From Bdellovibrionales bacterium (lineage in GTDB: Bacteria > Bdellovibrionota > FAC87 > UBA2466), in the NCBI GenBank assembly GCA_005776395.1, contig SXPJ01000071.1:1-64000 (forward strand): a stretch of 64,000 nt of DNA, read 5' to 3'. Below are positions 9,063 through 16,508 of the stretch, one piece after another. The position numbers were made by a program, and so were the translations under genes. Position 1 is the first letter of the stretch. Each line of letters begins with the position of its first letter. The notes below the pieces were generated by a model, which was not told where the DNA came from, made no database searches, and saw only the letters and a program-made list of their open reading frames with translations.

Positions 9063-9575
9063 CTAAAGAGAAAGTTTAAATCGATCAAACTCAGATAAAA
9101 TTTTTAAACGATTATAAAGACTAATTTTTGCGCCCTCTAAAGGCTGATGAACATCTTTGGTAAAGTATCCTGTGGTGAAAAAAAATCCTTTGGTGCTTGT
9201 TACACTTTTAATAAAGTCTTTAAATTCAAAAATAGTGGGCAAAGAGACATAGGGGTGAGAGAGGTCTGTTTTAAAGAATCCTAAAACATAATTTCCAAAG
9301 AAAAATTCATTGGAGCTTTCGGCAATCCAGTAGACCTCATTTTCACTTACAGAAACGCGGTCTTTTATTTTTAGACCATTTTCTTCACAAAGTTTTTCCC
9401 CAACCCGATAGAGATCTTCTAGAGTCAATTCTCGAATCTCTTTGGGATCTTTAAGAGAATCATCTTCGGGGGGAACAAGCTGAAGAGGCTCCGGAGTTTT
9501 CTGCCGAGTAATGAACATGGCCAACGCTAATCCTAAGAACACAGCAAAAAAGGCGATGGTAAAAATATTAAACAT
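9063..9575 (-). CDS. Hypothetical membrane-anchored protein, 170 residues
   Basis: I do not recognise the family. One N-terminal membrane helix (about residues 4-22) is followed by a Pro/Asp-rich linker and a globular domain ending in a hydrophobic FFFTTGYFTKDV stretch and a charged C-terminus. That last stretch is loosely like the core of some Mrr-type nuclease folds, but I see no clear catalytic set and do not claim the function. Its ATG overlaps the end of the UPRTase-like gene by 8 bases, and def follows after 11 bases. Translational coupling is likely. Confidence 0.75.
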   Translation of the reverse strand: MFNIFTIAFFAVFLGLALAMFITRQKTPEPLQLVPPEDDSLKDPKEIRELTLEDLYRVGEKLCEENGLKIKDRVSVSENEVYWIAESSNEFFFGNYVLGFFKTDLSHPYVSLPTIFEFKDFIKSVTSTKGFFFTTGYFTKDVHQPLEGAKISLYNRLKILSEFDRFKLSL

Positions 9576-10392
9576 AAGAGTTATTAATAACCTCGCCTAA
9601 GCCGCCAGCTCCAGGAACGATATATTGTTTCTTATTTAGACCACATTCTTCATTCCAAAATGTTCCTGGAACTGAATTTAAAATTTTTTCAGAACTCAAA
9701 CCTCGATCGAGTCTTAGAGCATAAACAATAACCTCAGGATGGTTTTTGCTCAAGTGGCTAAGATACTCAGGTGTTACAACCAAATGCATAGCAATAAACT
9801 TTCTGGCGTTACCATGAGTGCTATAGATATCCATTACCGTGTTGAGGGTTGAACCGGTAGCCCCCATAGGGTCTGGAATTAAAACGAAACTATTATCGAT
9901 ATTGCCGCCAATCTTCACCCCACCAAGATGGGTTCCAATCACCTGTTCATTAGCATCTGTTTTGCGGTTGATGCTAATGTGATCTTGTCTAATCCCATCA
10001 GGGTTTAAAATATAATTAAGTGCATCAAAACAGATTTGAGATGGCACTGTTCCGGCTCTAGCTAAATCGACACACACAACTTTTGTTGAGGGATCTAAAA
10101 CTGGAGCTTCAAAACGGCCCTCTGGATGGAATGCTGCCATTCGAGTTTCGAGTTGAGTATTTACCAATGGAAATTCCTGGTTCACTACAGTTTTTATAAG
10201 TTCTCGGTATAAAGTATTTAATAGTTGGTTGATTAAAGGCTGTTTGCAATCAGAGCGGCAGAGTTTTGCGAGAGTCGTAAAAAGATAGGGATCACTTAAA
10301 ATGTGAGTTTGTTTGCCGTATTTATGATTAATTTCTGAAAGTTGATACCGGCGTTCAGAGTATTGAAGATCCTTTAAAATTTTAGGGTTCAT
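9568..10392 (-). CDS. Uracil phosphoribosyltransferase-like protein, extended
   Basis: 274 residues against about 209 for ordinary Upp. The type-I phosphoribosyltransferase loop is clear (VLIPDPMGATGSTL), as are a DLARAG segment where UPRTases have LRAG, the DRGLS motif, and a YIVPGAGGLGE end resembling the uracil-binding YIVPGLGDAGDR region. The family makes UMP from uracil and PRPP. About 60 extra residues at the N-terminus and changes in the uracil loop leave the exact base uncertain. It is the first gene of the minus-strand cluster; a TTGACA at 10424-10429 on this strand has no good -10 partner. Confidence 0.75.
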   Translation of the reverse strand: MNPKILKDLQYSERRYQLSEINHKYGKQTHILSDPYLFTTLAKLCRSDCKQPLINQLLNTLYRELIKTVVNQEFPLVNTQLETRMAAFHPEGRFEAPVLDPSTKVVCVDLARAGTVPSQICFDALNYILNPDGIRQDHISINRKTDANEQVIGTHLGGVKIGGNIDNSFVLIPDPMGATGSTLNTVMDIYSTHGNARKFIAMHLVVTPEYLSHLSKNHPEVIVYALRLDRGLSSEKILNSVPGTFWNEECGLNKKQYIVPGAGGLGEVINNSYV

Positions 10393-10492
10393 GACCTATA
10401 AAGAACCCTAAAATGAAGCATAATGTCAAGTTTTCAATGGAAATATAACCCCTAGAAATTTCAAGTGTTTCAACACGTTGCGGAATCTATTG

Positions 10493-10510
10493 ACCCCTTT
10501 CGAAAGGGGT
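10493..10510. promoter_or_regulatory. Perfect 18-bp palindrome in a divergent intergenic region
   Basis: ACCCCTTTCGAAAGGGGT reads identically on both strands. It lies 51 bases before the exonuclease ATG and about 100 bases before the UPRTase-like start, in a 169-base divergent gap. No U-tract follows directly on either strand, so an operator or an mRNA hairpin fits better than a terminator. Confidence 0.55.
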
Positions 10511-10561
10511 TCTTAAATCATCTCTCTGTTTTTTGGGATCTAATACAGAAAGTGATAAAAA

Positions 10562-11131
10562 ATGCAGCTAAGTTTGGATTTAGATGAGTACGTTTTTTTT
10601 GATTTAGAAACCACAGGGTTATCTCCTTGGGGGGGAGATGAAGTTATTGAAATCGGCGCTATGAAGGTTTGGGGTCAGAACATGAACGATGCTCAGATTT
10701 TTCATTCATTAGTGAATCCTAAACGGTTAATTCCGTCTAATGCCACGAAAGTGAATGGCATTACTAACGAAATGGTAGCTGAAGCCCCGGTGATTGAAGA
10801 TATCTTTCCAAAATTTTTAGAGTTTATAGGAAATTCTTGGCTCGTGGCTCAAAATGCTAGATTCGATATGTCGTTTGTTATGAAGTATCTGATGCAGTTT
10901 CGGGTTAAACGCCAATTTGAAGTGTGGGATACTATGGTGTGTTCGCGACGTGCTTTTCCAGGTGAAAGCAAACACAATTTAGATATCATTTGCCATCGAC
11001 TTGGCTTTGAAGTGAATGCCGAAGATCGACATCGCTCGATGGGGGATGTGAAGTTAACTGCCCAAGCTTTTTTCGCGCTTAGAGACAAGTTGTCTGGAAA
11101 TCTACCGAATCGAGAAAAGTACTCGGTTTAA
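10562..11131 (+). CDS. DnaQ-family 3'-5' exonuclease (DEDDh)
   Basis: 189 residues consisting of a single exonuclease domain. Motif I is FFDLETTGL (Asp14, Glu16), motif II is AQNARFDMSF (Asp102), and motif III is HRSMGDV (His157, Asp162): a complete DEDDh metal and catalytic set. VNGITNEMV is the typical linker motif of the DNA polymerase III epsilon group. It could be the proofreading subunit or a stand-alone RNase T/epsilon-like nuclease; the lack of a clear C-terminal polymerase-binding tail keeps this open. It sits alone between a divergent and a convergent neighbour. Confidence 0.88.
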   Translation: MQLSLDLDEYVFFDLETTGLSPWGGDEVIEIGAMKVWGQNMNDAQIFHSLVNPKRLIPSNATKVNGITNEMVAEAPVIEDIFPKFLEFIGNSWLVAQNARFDMSFVMKYLMQFRVKRQFEVWDTMVCSRRAFPGESKHNLDIICHRLGFEVNAEDRHRSMGDVKLTAQAFFALRDKLSGNLPNREKYSV

Positions 11132-11141
11132 AAAGCGTAGC

Positions 11142-12554
11142 TCAATTCACTAGAACTGTGAATTCTGGAAAACTCCATTTTAGAGAAAGTGTATTGGGGG
11201 CTGCTGAGGCGAGTGATCTTTGCATATTCTCACATGGAAGCACATTGACTGTGGGAAGCTTTTTGTGGGCAAGCCAAAAAATTTCTTGAATTGAATCAGA
11301 GTAACCCACAACTCTATGCAGGTGAGGATTGTTTTTTTCGGACTGTTCGCAATTGTAAATTTGAATCGTTTGAGTTTCGGAAGTTGCTACACCTTTGATG
11401 ATCTCTAAGATTTGTCTTTGGGGTCGGTGCCATGACCACCAGCTTAAATTATGTGTTTGATAAAAAACTAAGCCACTTGAAACAATGCAAGTAAATACCA
11501 GAGAGGTCGCAATGAATTTGTGGTTAAGAAGTGTACTTGGAAAGGTGAGACCCAATACAAAGGTAAAATAAAATCCTGGAGCAAGCAACCAGCCTGGTGA
11601 GAAAAATCCATGTCCCATGTAGGTTATAAAGAAGGGGATAAAGAAAACGAAGTAGCCGCCCCTTAAGAGAATCTCTTTTAAACATTTATTAAGATAAACT
11701 TTTGAAGAGGCCGCCCCAATGACCATAGAAAAGAGGGGAATGAGAAAGGCGGCACAGATAAAAAAGAACGGAATTAGAAACCAAGTCCAGTCTCCACGAG
11801 GTTTATATCCGGGATTAAATGGAACTAAAAAGAGTCTGAAATAGAGATAGATGCAAGCAAGAATAAAATAAGGGATTAAAAACTTAATTTTTCTGGTTAG
11901 AGAATAATTTTTACCATTCGCCTTATTGAAAAGGATTAAAAGAAGGAAGGGCAAATGGAAAATAGCTGCCTCCTTAAAACCAAGCGAAAGTATGAATATA
12001 AAAATACTAAGTCCGTAAAATATTATTCCTTTTTTGGGAGTAACGGAATTAAAAGCCTTGTTGTAAAGATAGAAATTTAAAAACAGGAGAAAAATTTGAG
12101 GACAGTTCATTGTGCCTTCCCCTACCCAAACTAGGCTTGCAAAGTGGAAGTGAACCGAAAAAACAAAAAAGAGGACGAAAATAAGAGCGTTTAAGCGACT
12201 ACGAGTGAGATCAGCAATTGTTAAATATCCAAAAACAAGAGCTCCCACAGTTAATAGTAAGTTAACTGCTAGCCATCCGTAATATTGGAGTCCAAAGGTA
12301 TGATAAAGCAGATACAGTATCAGCTTGAACCAAGGCCTGAAAAACCACACCTCCGGAACAGAGTTAAAAATAAGATAGGGTTCAAAAATAAACTTCCAAT
12401 GATTAGGAATAATTCTAGCTACATTTCCAATCATGAGCCAATCATCATGACGAAAGAAAGAAAATGGGAAAGCTACTGTGAGATAAAGAGCACTAAAACC
12501 AAAAAGTACCCAGGCCAATGAAGATTGCTCGAAGTTTTTTATAACTTTCAACAA
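11142..12554 (-). CDS. Multi-pass membrane protein, GT-C glycosyltransferase-like
   Basis: 470 residues with about ten hydrophobic segments. After the first membrane helix comes RHDDW, an acidic pair at the place where GT-C enzymes (PMT/ArnT-like, lipid-linked sugar donors) carry their catalytic acid, and the C-terminal part is a soluble periplasmic region. This layout suggests transfer of sugars to a cell-envelope acceptor, but no subfamily is identifiable and the donor is unknown. It follows the CPA2 antiporter gene on the same strand after 78 bases; its stop is 10 bases from that of the convergent exonuclease gene. Confidence 0.6.
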   Translation of the reverse strand: MLKVIKNFEQSSLAWVLFGFSALYLTVAFPFSFFRHDDWLMIGNVARIIPNHWKFIFEPYLIFNSVPEVWFFRPWFKLILYLLYHTFGLQYYGWLAVNLLLTVGALVFGYLTIADLTRSRLNALIFVLFFVFSVHFHFASLVWVGEGTMNCPQIFLLFLNFYLYNKAFNSVTPKKGIIFYGLSIFIFILSLGFKEAAIFHLPFLLLILFNKANGKNYSLTRKIKFLIPYFILACIYLYFRLFLVPFNPGYKPRGDWTWFLIPFFFICAAFLIPLFSMVIGAASSKVYLNKCLKEILLRGGYFVFFIPFFITYMGHGFFSPGWLLAPGFYFTFVLGLTFPSTLLNHKFIATSLVFTCIVSSGLVFYQTHNLSWWSWHRPQRQILEIIKGVATSETQTIQIYNCEQSEKNNPHLHRVVGYSDSIQEIFWLAHKKLPTVNVLPCENMQRSLASAAPNTLSLKWSFPEFTVLVN

Positions 12555-12632
12555 GCGGACCTCTAAAAATAAGTTATTTAAATTAAAGGGGAATGAAAAT
12601 ATATTAAGATAAGTTGATTGCTTACTTAAATA

Positions 12633-13847
12633 TTATACACGAGGGCGAACGATCGAACCCAGCTTTGTTTTGGCAAAAAGCATCGGTGTGATGACGGTAG
12701 TTACAATCCCCATGATGATGAGAGTCGAAAACAGATCTTGATCAATGAGCTTTCTTTGGTACGCAATGTTAGCAACTACAAGCTCGATGATTCCACGACC
12801 ATTTAAGATAATTCCAGCCCCTAACGCTTCAAGATGTGACATCTTCAATATCTTGCCACCTAGATAGCCTCCGAGTAATTTGGTGACTATAGAGACTGCT
12901 AAGACACCCATAACGAGTGTGGGATTAGAAAAAGCGTGAATGCTGAAGCTTAAACCAATGTAGGCAAAGAAAACTGGCCCAAGAAATCCACTAGTTAAAG
13001 ATAAAACTGTATTTTGTAATTCTGAAAAGACAGAGGTTCCGAAAACATCACGGCTCAAAAGTAATGCACCGAAAAAGGCTCCAATGATAAAATGAGAACC
13101 CAGTGTTTCGCTCATGGAACCGAAGAAGAGAACAAAGATAATCGCAACACTAAATATGGCCTCGCGGCCGAAAAGATCTTCAAGTTTTTCTATGAGTCTT
13201 TCAATTTGTTTTGTTTTGTGAGTTCCCCACTGAATTAGGCGGTTGGTGATAAAAATAAGAATAGCAAATAAAGATAGTTTAAAAGAGGTTTTGATCACAG
13301 AAACAATCAAAGGAAGCAGTCCTTTAGCGCTGGTCACTTCTGATTGATCTAAAATAATACCAAGACAAAGTAGACACAAAATGTCATTCAGTATCGAAGT
13401 TGCAACTGAGAAATTTGCGATTTTACTTTGTAATAGGTTGAAGGAGCTTAGGATTTGAACAGTTACAGGAAGAGCTGTAATAGACATACATAGACCTAAG
13501 AAAAAAGTTCTAATGGCATCGAAACCAAAAGCTGTGCCCAATGCAATTCCACCCCCGAGTGGAATAAGAAAGCCTAGCATAGCTGCAATGAACCCTTTTC
13601 CCCTGATTGACTTCACTACCTCGCCCATTTCCATCTCTAATCCAGCAGCTACGACAATAAGAAATACACTTAGTTCAGAAATTGCCTCTAGGGCCTTGTT
13701 GGGCTCTATCCAATTTAAAATCGCAGGCCCCAATAAAATACCTGCGAAAATTTCTCCGACTAAAGCAGGCTGCTTTAATCGAATCATAAGTTCTCCAAGG
13801 AGTCGGGCTGTAATGAGAAGTAATAAGATGCTGGTCAGAAGGGGCAT
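12633..13847 (-). CDS. CPA2-family monovalent cation/proton antiporter
   Basis: 404 residues, nearly all membrane. The sequence shows the typical CPA2 run: VGEIFAGILLGPAI in an early helix, a discontinuous helix around FLGLCMSITALPVTVQIL, and the ion-binding SILNDI with the conserved Asn-Asp pair. It has no C-terminal TrkA-N/RCK domain, so it lacks the nucleotide-gated module of KefB/C and is closer to short NapA/GerN-type Na+/H+ antiporters. It begins 25 bases after the MocA-like gene stop and may be transcribed with the molybdenum-enzyme operon. Confidence 0.88.
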   Translation of the reverse strand: MPLLTSILLLLITARLLGELMIRLKQPALVGEIFAGILLGPAILNWIEPNKALEAISELSVFLIVVAAGLEMEMGEVVKSIRGKGFIAAMLGFLIPLGGGIALGTAFGFDAIRTFFLGLCMSITALPVTVQILSSFNLLQSKIANFSVATSILNDILCLLCLGIILDQSEVTSAKGLLPLIVSVIKTSFKLSLFAILIFITNRLIQWGTHKTKQIERLIEKLEDLFGREAIFSVAIIFVLFFGSMSETLGSHFIIGAFFGALLLSRDVFGTSVFSELQNTVLSLTSGFLGPVFFAYIGLSFSIHAFSNPTLVMGVLAVSIVTKLLGGYLGGKILKMSHLEALGAGIILNGRGIIELVVANIAYQRKLIDQDLFSTLIIMGIVTTVITPMLFAKTKLGSIVRPRV

Positions 13848-13872
13848 AATGTTATTTTTACATAGCCAGACT

Positions 13873-14469
13873 TTAAAGGCACTTAAAATAAGATTTGAGG
13901 TCTTTAGGAGTGTCTAGATCTACAATTACTGAACATTGAGGAACGGATATTGAGAGGTATTGTTTTTTTTTTAGGTTTCTAATTTGAAGGTCTAGCCTCT
14001 GTTCGCATGTTGGAATTTTATCAGAGCAAAGCTGAGAGATAAAATCAGCGCTAAGTAAAACTGGGTGTCCCCCTCGATCTTTATAACGAGGAACTACAAC
14101 TTGATGAATACCTAGATTTTCTTCGAGGGCCTTCCAAACCGAAGGTTCAGGAGCGGGTGTATCTAATGGAAGAATGAAAGCCGGCCTGTATTGCGTGAGT
14201 TCTAATCCTAACTTTAGTGATGAAAATTGTCCGCGATCAGGATTGGGATTTATAACTAAAGTAGCCTTGCTATTTAAGTTAGGAATCTTTCTTTTTATCT
14301 CTTCAGCGTGAAAGCCTAATATTATAATGGGTTGGATGCCCATTGAGTAGAGGCTATCTATTTGAAACTCGAGCAGGGTTTTGTTTTGAAAAGGAATTAA
14401 CGCTTTAGGTTTTCCCATCCGACTACTCTTGCCTGCAGCTAAGATAATAACTCTATTGTGAATGACCAT
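13873..14469 (-). CDS. MocA-like molybdopterin nucleotidyltransferase
   Basis: 198 residues from the ATG at 14469, chosen because the NTP-binding core VIILAAGKSSRMGKPKAL begins seven residues later; a longer form would extend further into xdhC. The fold is the MobA/IspD type, with LPLDTPAP as the metal-binding region. Family members next to xanthine-dehydrogenase-like genes attach CMP to molybdopterin, giving the MCD cofactor. Overlapping xdhC by 17 bases supports that role here. GMP transfer (MobA) is the alternative. Confidence 0.82.
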   Translation of the reverse strand: MVIHNRVIILAAGKSSRMGKPKALIPFQNKTLLEFQIDSLYSMGIQPIIILGFHAEEIKRKIPNLNSKATLVINPNPDRGQFSSLKLGLELTQYRPAFILPLDTPAPEPSVWKALEENLGIHQVVVPRYKDRGGHPVLLSADFISQLCSDKIPTCEQRLDLQIRNLKKKQYLSISVPQCSVIVDLDTPKDLKSYFKCL

Positions 14470-15217
14470 AGTGAAGTTGTAAGAGTTCAGCGCCAACTGA
14501 GATAGCAATTTCACCCGGAGATTTACCTAAAGCTCCAATCCCAATGGGGCACTTTACCTGTTCTAGTTTTTTTGGGGATACACCTCTGGCTGAGAGTCTC
14601 TGTTGAAATCTTCGCCACTTTGATTCGCTACCAATAAGGCCTAAGTAACGAGTTTCTTTTTTAAGTAGTATGTTGATTAGAGTTTCATCTAAATCATGTC
14701 GATGTGTAAGAACGAGGCAATAGGTTTTTAAAGAGTTAAATAGGCTTTGTGATATAAATATTTCAGGATCCATGGCATGGGAAATAACATTCTCAGGCAA
14801 TTGAGAAATCCATTCACTTCTTTCATCTACAACATGGACTGAAAAAGCCGAGTCGTTTAAAGCTCTTGCTATAGATTGCCCCACATGACCCGCACCGAAA
14901 ATATATAGGTGAGGCCCGGTGTTTAGAGATTCAAATAGAAGTTCCATGACTCCACCGCAACATTGGCCGGTTTTGGCACCTAAGGGGAATCTGATTTTGG
15001 TTGAATTGCCTTGGTTTAATTGTTTCTTAGCTTCCTCAATAGCTAAAAGCTCTAAATTTCCGCCACCGATGGTGCCTAAGAAAGCCCCATCCTCTAATAC
15101 GAGCATTTTAGCCCCAATTTCTCTTGGGGCTGAACTTTCGACTCCGGCCACAGTGACTAAACAAACGGGTTTGCTCTGTTGCTTGAATTTTTCGATTTGC
15201 CCTATCCAATCCCACAT
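14453..15217 (-). CDS. xdhC: XdhC-family molybdenum cofactor insertion protein
   Basis: 254 residues. XdhC proteins bind molybdopterin, promote its sulfuration and hand it to the apo-enzyme. The N-terminal XdhC/CoxI domain contains SSAPREIGAKM and TGQCCGGVMEL, and the C-terminal Rossmann domain starts with YIFGAGHVGQSIA. Overlaps of 16 bases with the FAD-subunit gene and 17 with the MocA-like gene show one coupled operon. It predicts a cyanolysable-sulfur (xanthine-oxidase-class) enzyme and not a CO-dehydrogenase type. Confidence 0.9.
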   Translation of the reverse strand: MWDWIGQIEKFKQQSKPVCLVTVAGVESSAPREIGAKMLVLEDGAFLGTIGGGNLELLAIEEAKKQLNQGNSTKIRFPLGAKTGQCCGGVMELLFESLNTGPHLYIFGAGHVGQSIARALNDSAFSVHVVDERSEWISQLPENVISHAMDPEIFISQSLFNSLKTYCLVLTHRHDLDETLINILLKKETRYLGLIGSESKWRRFQQRLSARGVSPKKLEQVKCPIGIGALGKSPGEIAISVGAELLQLHYGHSQ

Positions 15218-16053
15218 AAAAATTCTTCTAGCATATTTTGAGAGACAATAAGACGATATTTTCCGGTTGAGCGGATATCATCAATAGGATGAAGATCTCT
15301 ACTTAGTATTTTTTTAGCCTCAAGAATTGTAGAGGGGCTGAGAATTTTTCCTTTTAAGAAAGTCTCAACTTCTAAACAACGGACTGCTGTAGGCGCCACA
15401 CTTCCTAAGGCTATGCGAATATCTTCAATACGTTTCCTATTCACTTTAGCTAGGGCCGCTATCATAGTTTTAGAGATAGCTTGAGATCTCCGGCTTCCCA
15501 CTTTTCTCCAGAAATGATGATGTTTTTGGAACTCTGGTTTCAAGGTTATCGAATGAATGAGCTCATCTTTTTGTAGTTCATTTTTTTTATATCCAAGATG
15601 AAATTTCGTATAGTCCAATGTTCGTAGTCCACGTTTAGAAATTAGATTAATTTGAGCTTCATAGACTAATAGCCCAGGCGGAAGGTCCGCAGCCGGTGAA
15701 CTGTTGGCTATATTTCCACCGATAGTGCCTCTGTTTTGTATTGCAATAGCCCCCACCTCTCGTGCGCTAGCACATAAAATAGGAAAGTTACTTTGTATTA
15801 ATTTGTGATTGCGAATTTCTGAGTAGGTAGTTAAGGCTCCAAGCGAGAGAGCTTTCTTTGTGGATCTAATTCCTTGAAGCTCTTTGATAGCTAAAATATC
15901 GAAATAGTTATCAGGAGGAAGGGCCCCAGCATCTAACAGTACCATGATGTCGGTCCCTCCTGCGAAGGGTTTTGCGCCGGCTTCAAGCTGTGAGAAAGCC
16001 TCTGTAAGAGTCTTAGCTCTGTGGAATGAATAGTCTGGAAGATAAGCTCTCAT
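15202..16053 (-). CDS. Molybdenum hydroxylase FAD-binding subunit (CoxM/XdhB-like)
   Basis: 283 residues. I start it at the ATG at 16053 because that codon forms an ATGA overlap with the stop of the 2Fe-2S gene, and the protein then begins MRAYLPDYSF as in relatives. FAD contacts are FAGGTDIMV near the N-terminus and AIQNRGTIGGNIANSSPAAD in the middle, followed by a CO_deh_flav_C domain. It carries electrons from the iron-sulfur subunit to an unknown acceptor. Confidence 0.92.
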   Translation of the reverse strand: MRAYLPDYSFHRAKTLTEAFSQLEAGAKPFAGGTDIMVLLDAGALPPDNYFDILAIKELQGIRSTKKALSLGALTTYSEIRNHKLIQSNFPILCASAREVGAIAIQNRGTIGGNIANSSPAADLPPGLLVYEAQINLISKRGLRTLDYTKFHLGYKKNELQKDELIHSITLKPEFQKHHHFWRKVGSRRSQAISKTMIAALAKVNRKRIEDIRIALGSVAPTAVRCLEVETFLKGKILSPSTILEAKKILSRDLHPIDDIRSTGKYRLIVSQNMLEEFLCGIG

Positions 16054-16508
16054 GGTTTGGTTCCGCAATTTTGAACACTTTTAATAATAGGAGAGTAACC
16101 GGTGCAACGACAAAGATTCCCGCCTAGCCCTTCTCGGATCTCTTGTTTTGAGAGCTTTTTTTTCTTTTTTATTAGGGCATAGCCCGCCATTAACATACCA
16201 GGTGTGCAAATTCCACACTGGGCTCCGCCACATTTCATAAAACTATTTTGTAGAGGGGTTAGAGATTTATTTGCTAGTCCCTCTACGGTAAGAATTTTTT
16301 TGCCTTCAACTTGTAATAATGGAACTAAGCAACTGTTGACCAGTTTTCCATCAAGCATGACTGAGCACGCTCCACATTCACCTTCGCCACACCCCTCCTT
16401 AGTTCCAGTTAGTTGAAGTTCCTCTCTTAAGACATCGAGTAATCTGGAAAAGGGATGGCATGAGACGGTTAATTTTTTGCCATTGACTGTAAGGCTCATT
16501 TTTTTCAT
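16050..16508 (-). CDS. Molybdenum hydroxylase 2Fe-2S subunit (CoxS/XdhA-N-like)
   Basis: 152 residues. Two clusters are ligated as in the whole family: the plant-type site by Cys40, Cys45, Cys48 and Cys60, and the helical site by Cys98, Cys101, Cys133 and Cys135 (NLCRCTGY). The chain wires the molybdenum site to FAD. The start forms ATGA overlaps with the large-subunit stop, and the stop does so with the FAD-subunit start. The gene order large, 2Fe-2S, FAD differs from the common FAD, 2Fe-2S, large order of Cox operons. Confidence 0.94.
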   Translation of the reverse strand: MKKMSLTVNGKKLTVSCHPFSRLLDVLREELQLTGTKEGCGEGECGACSVMLDGKLVNSCLVPLLQVEGKKILTVEGLANKSLTPLQNSFMKCGGAQCGICTPGMLMAGYALIKKKKKLSKQEIREGLGGNLCRCTGYSPIIKSVQNCGTKP

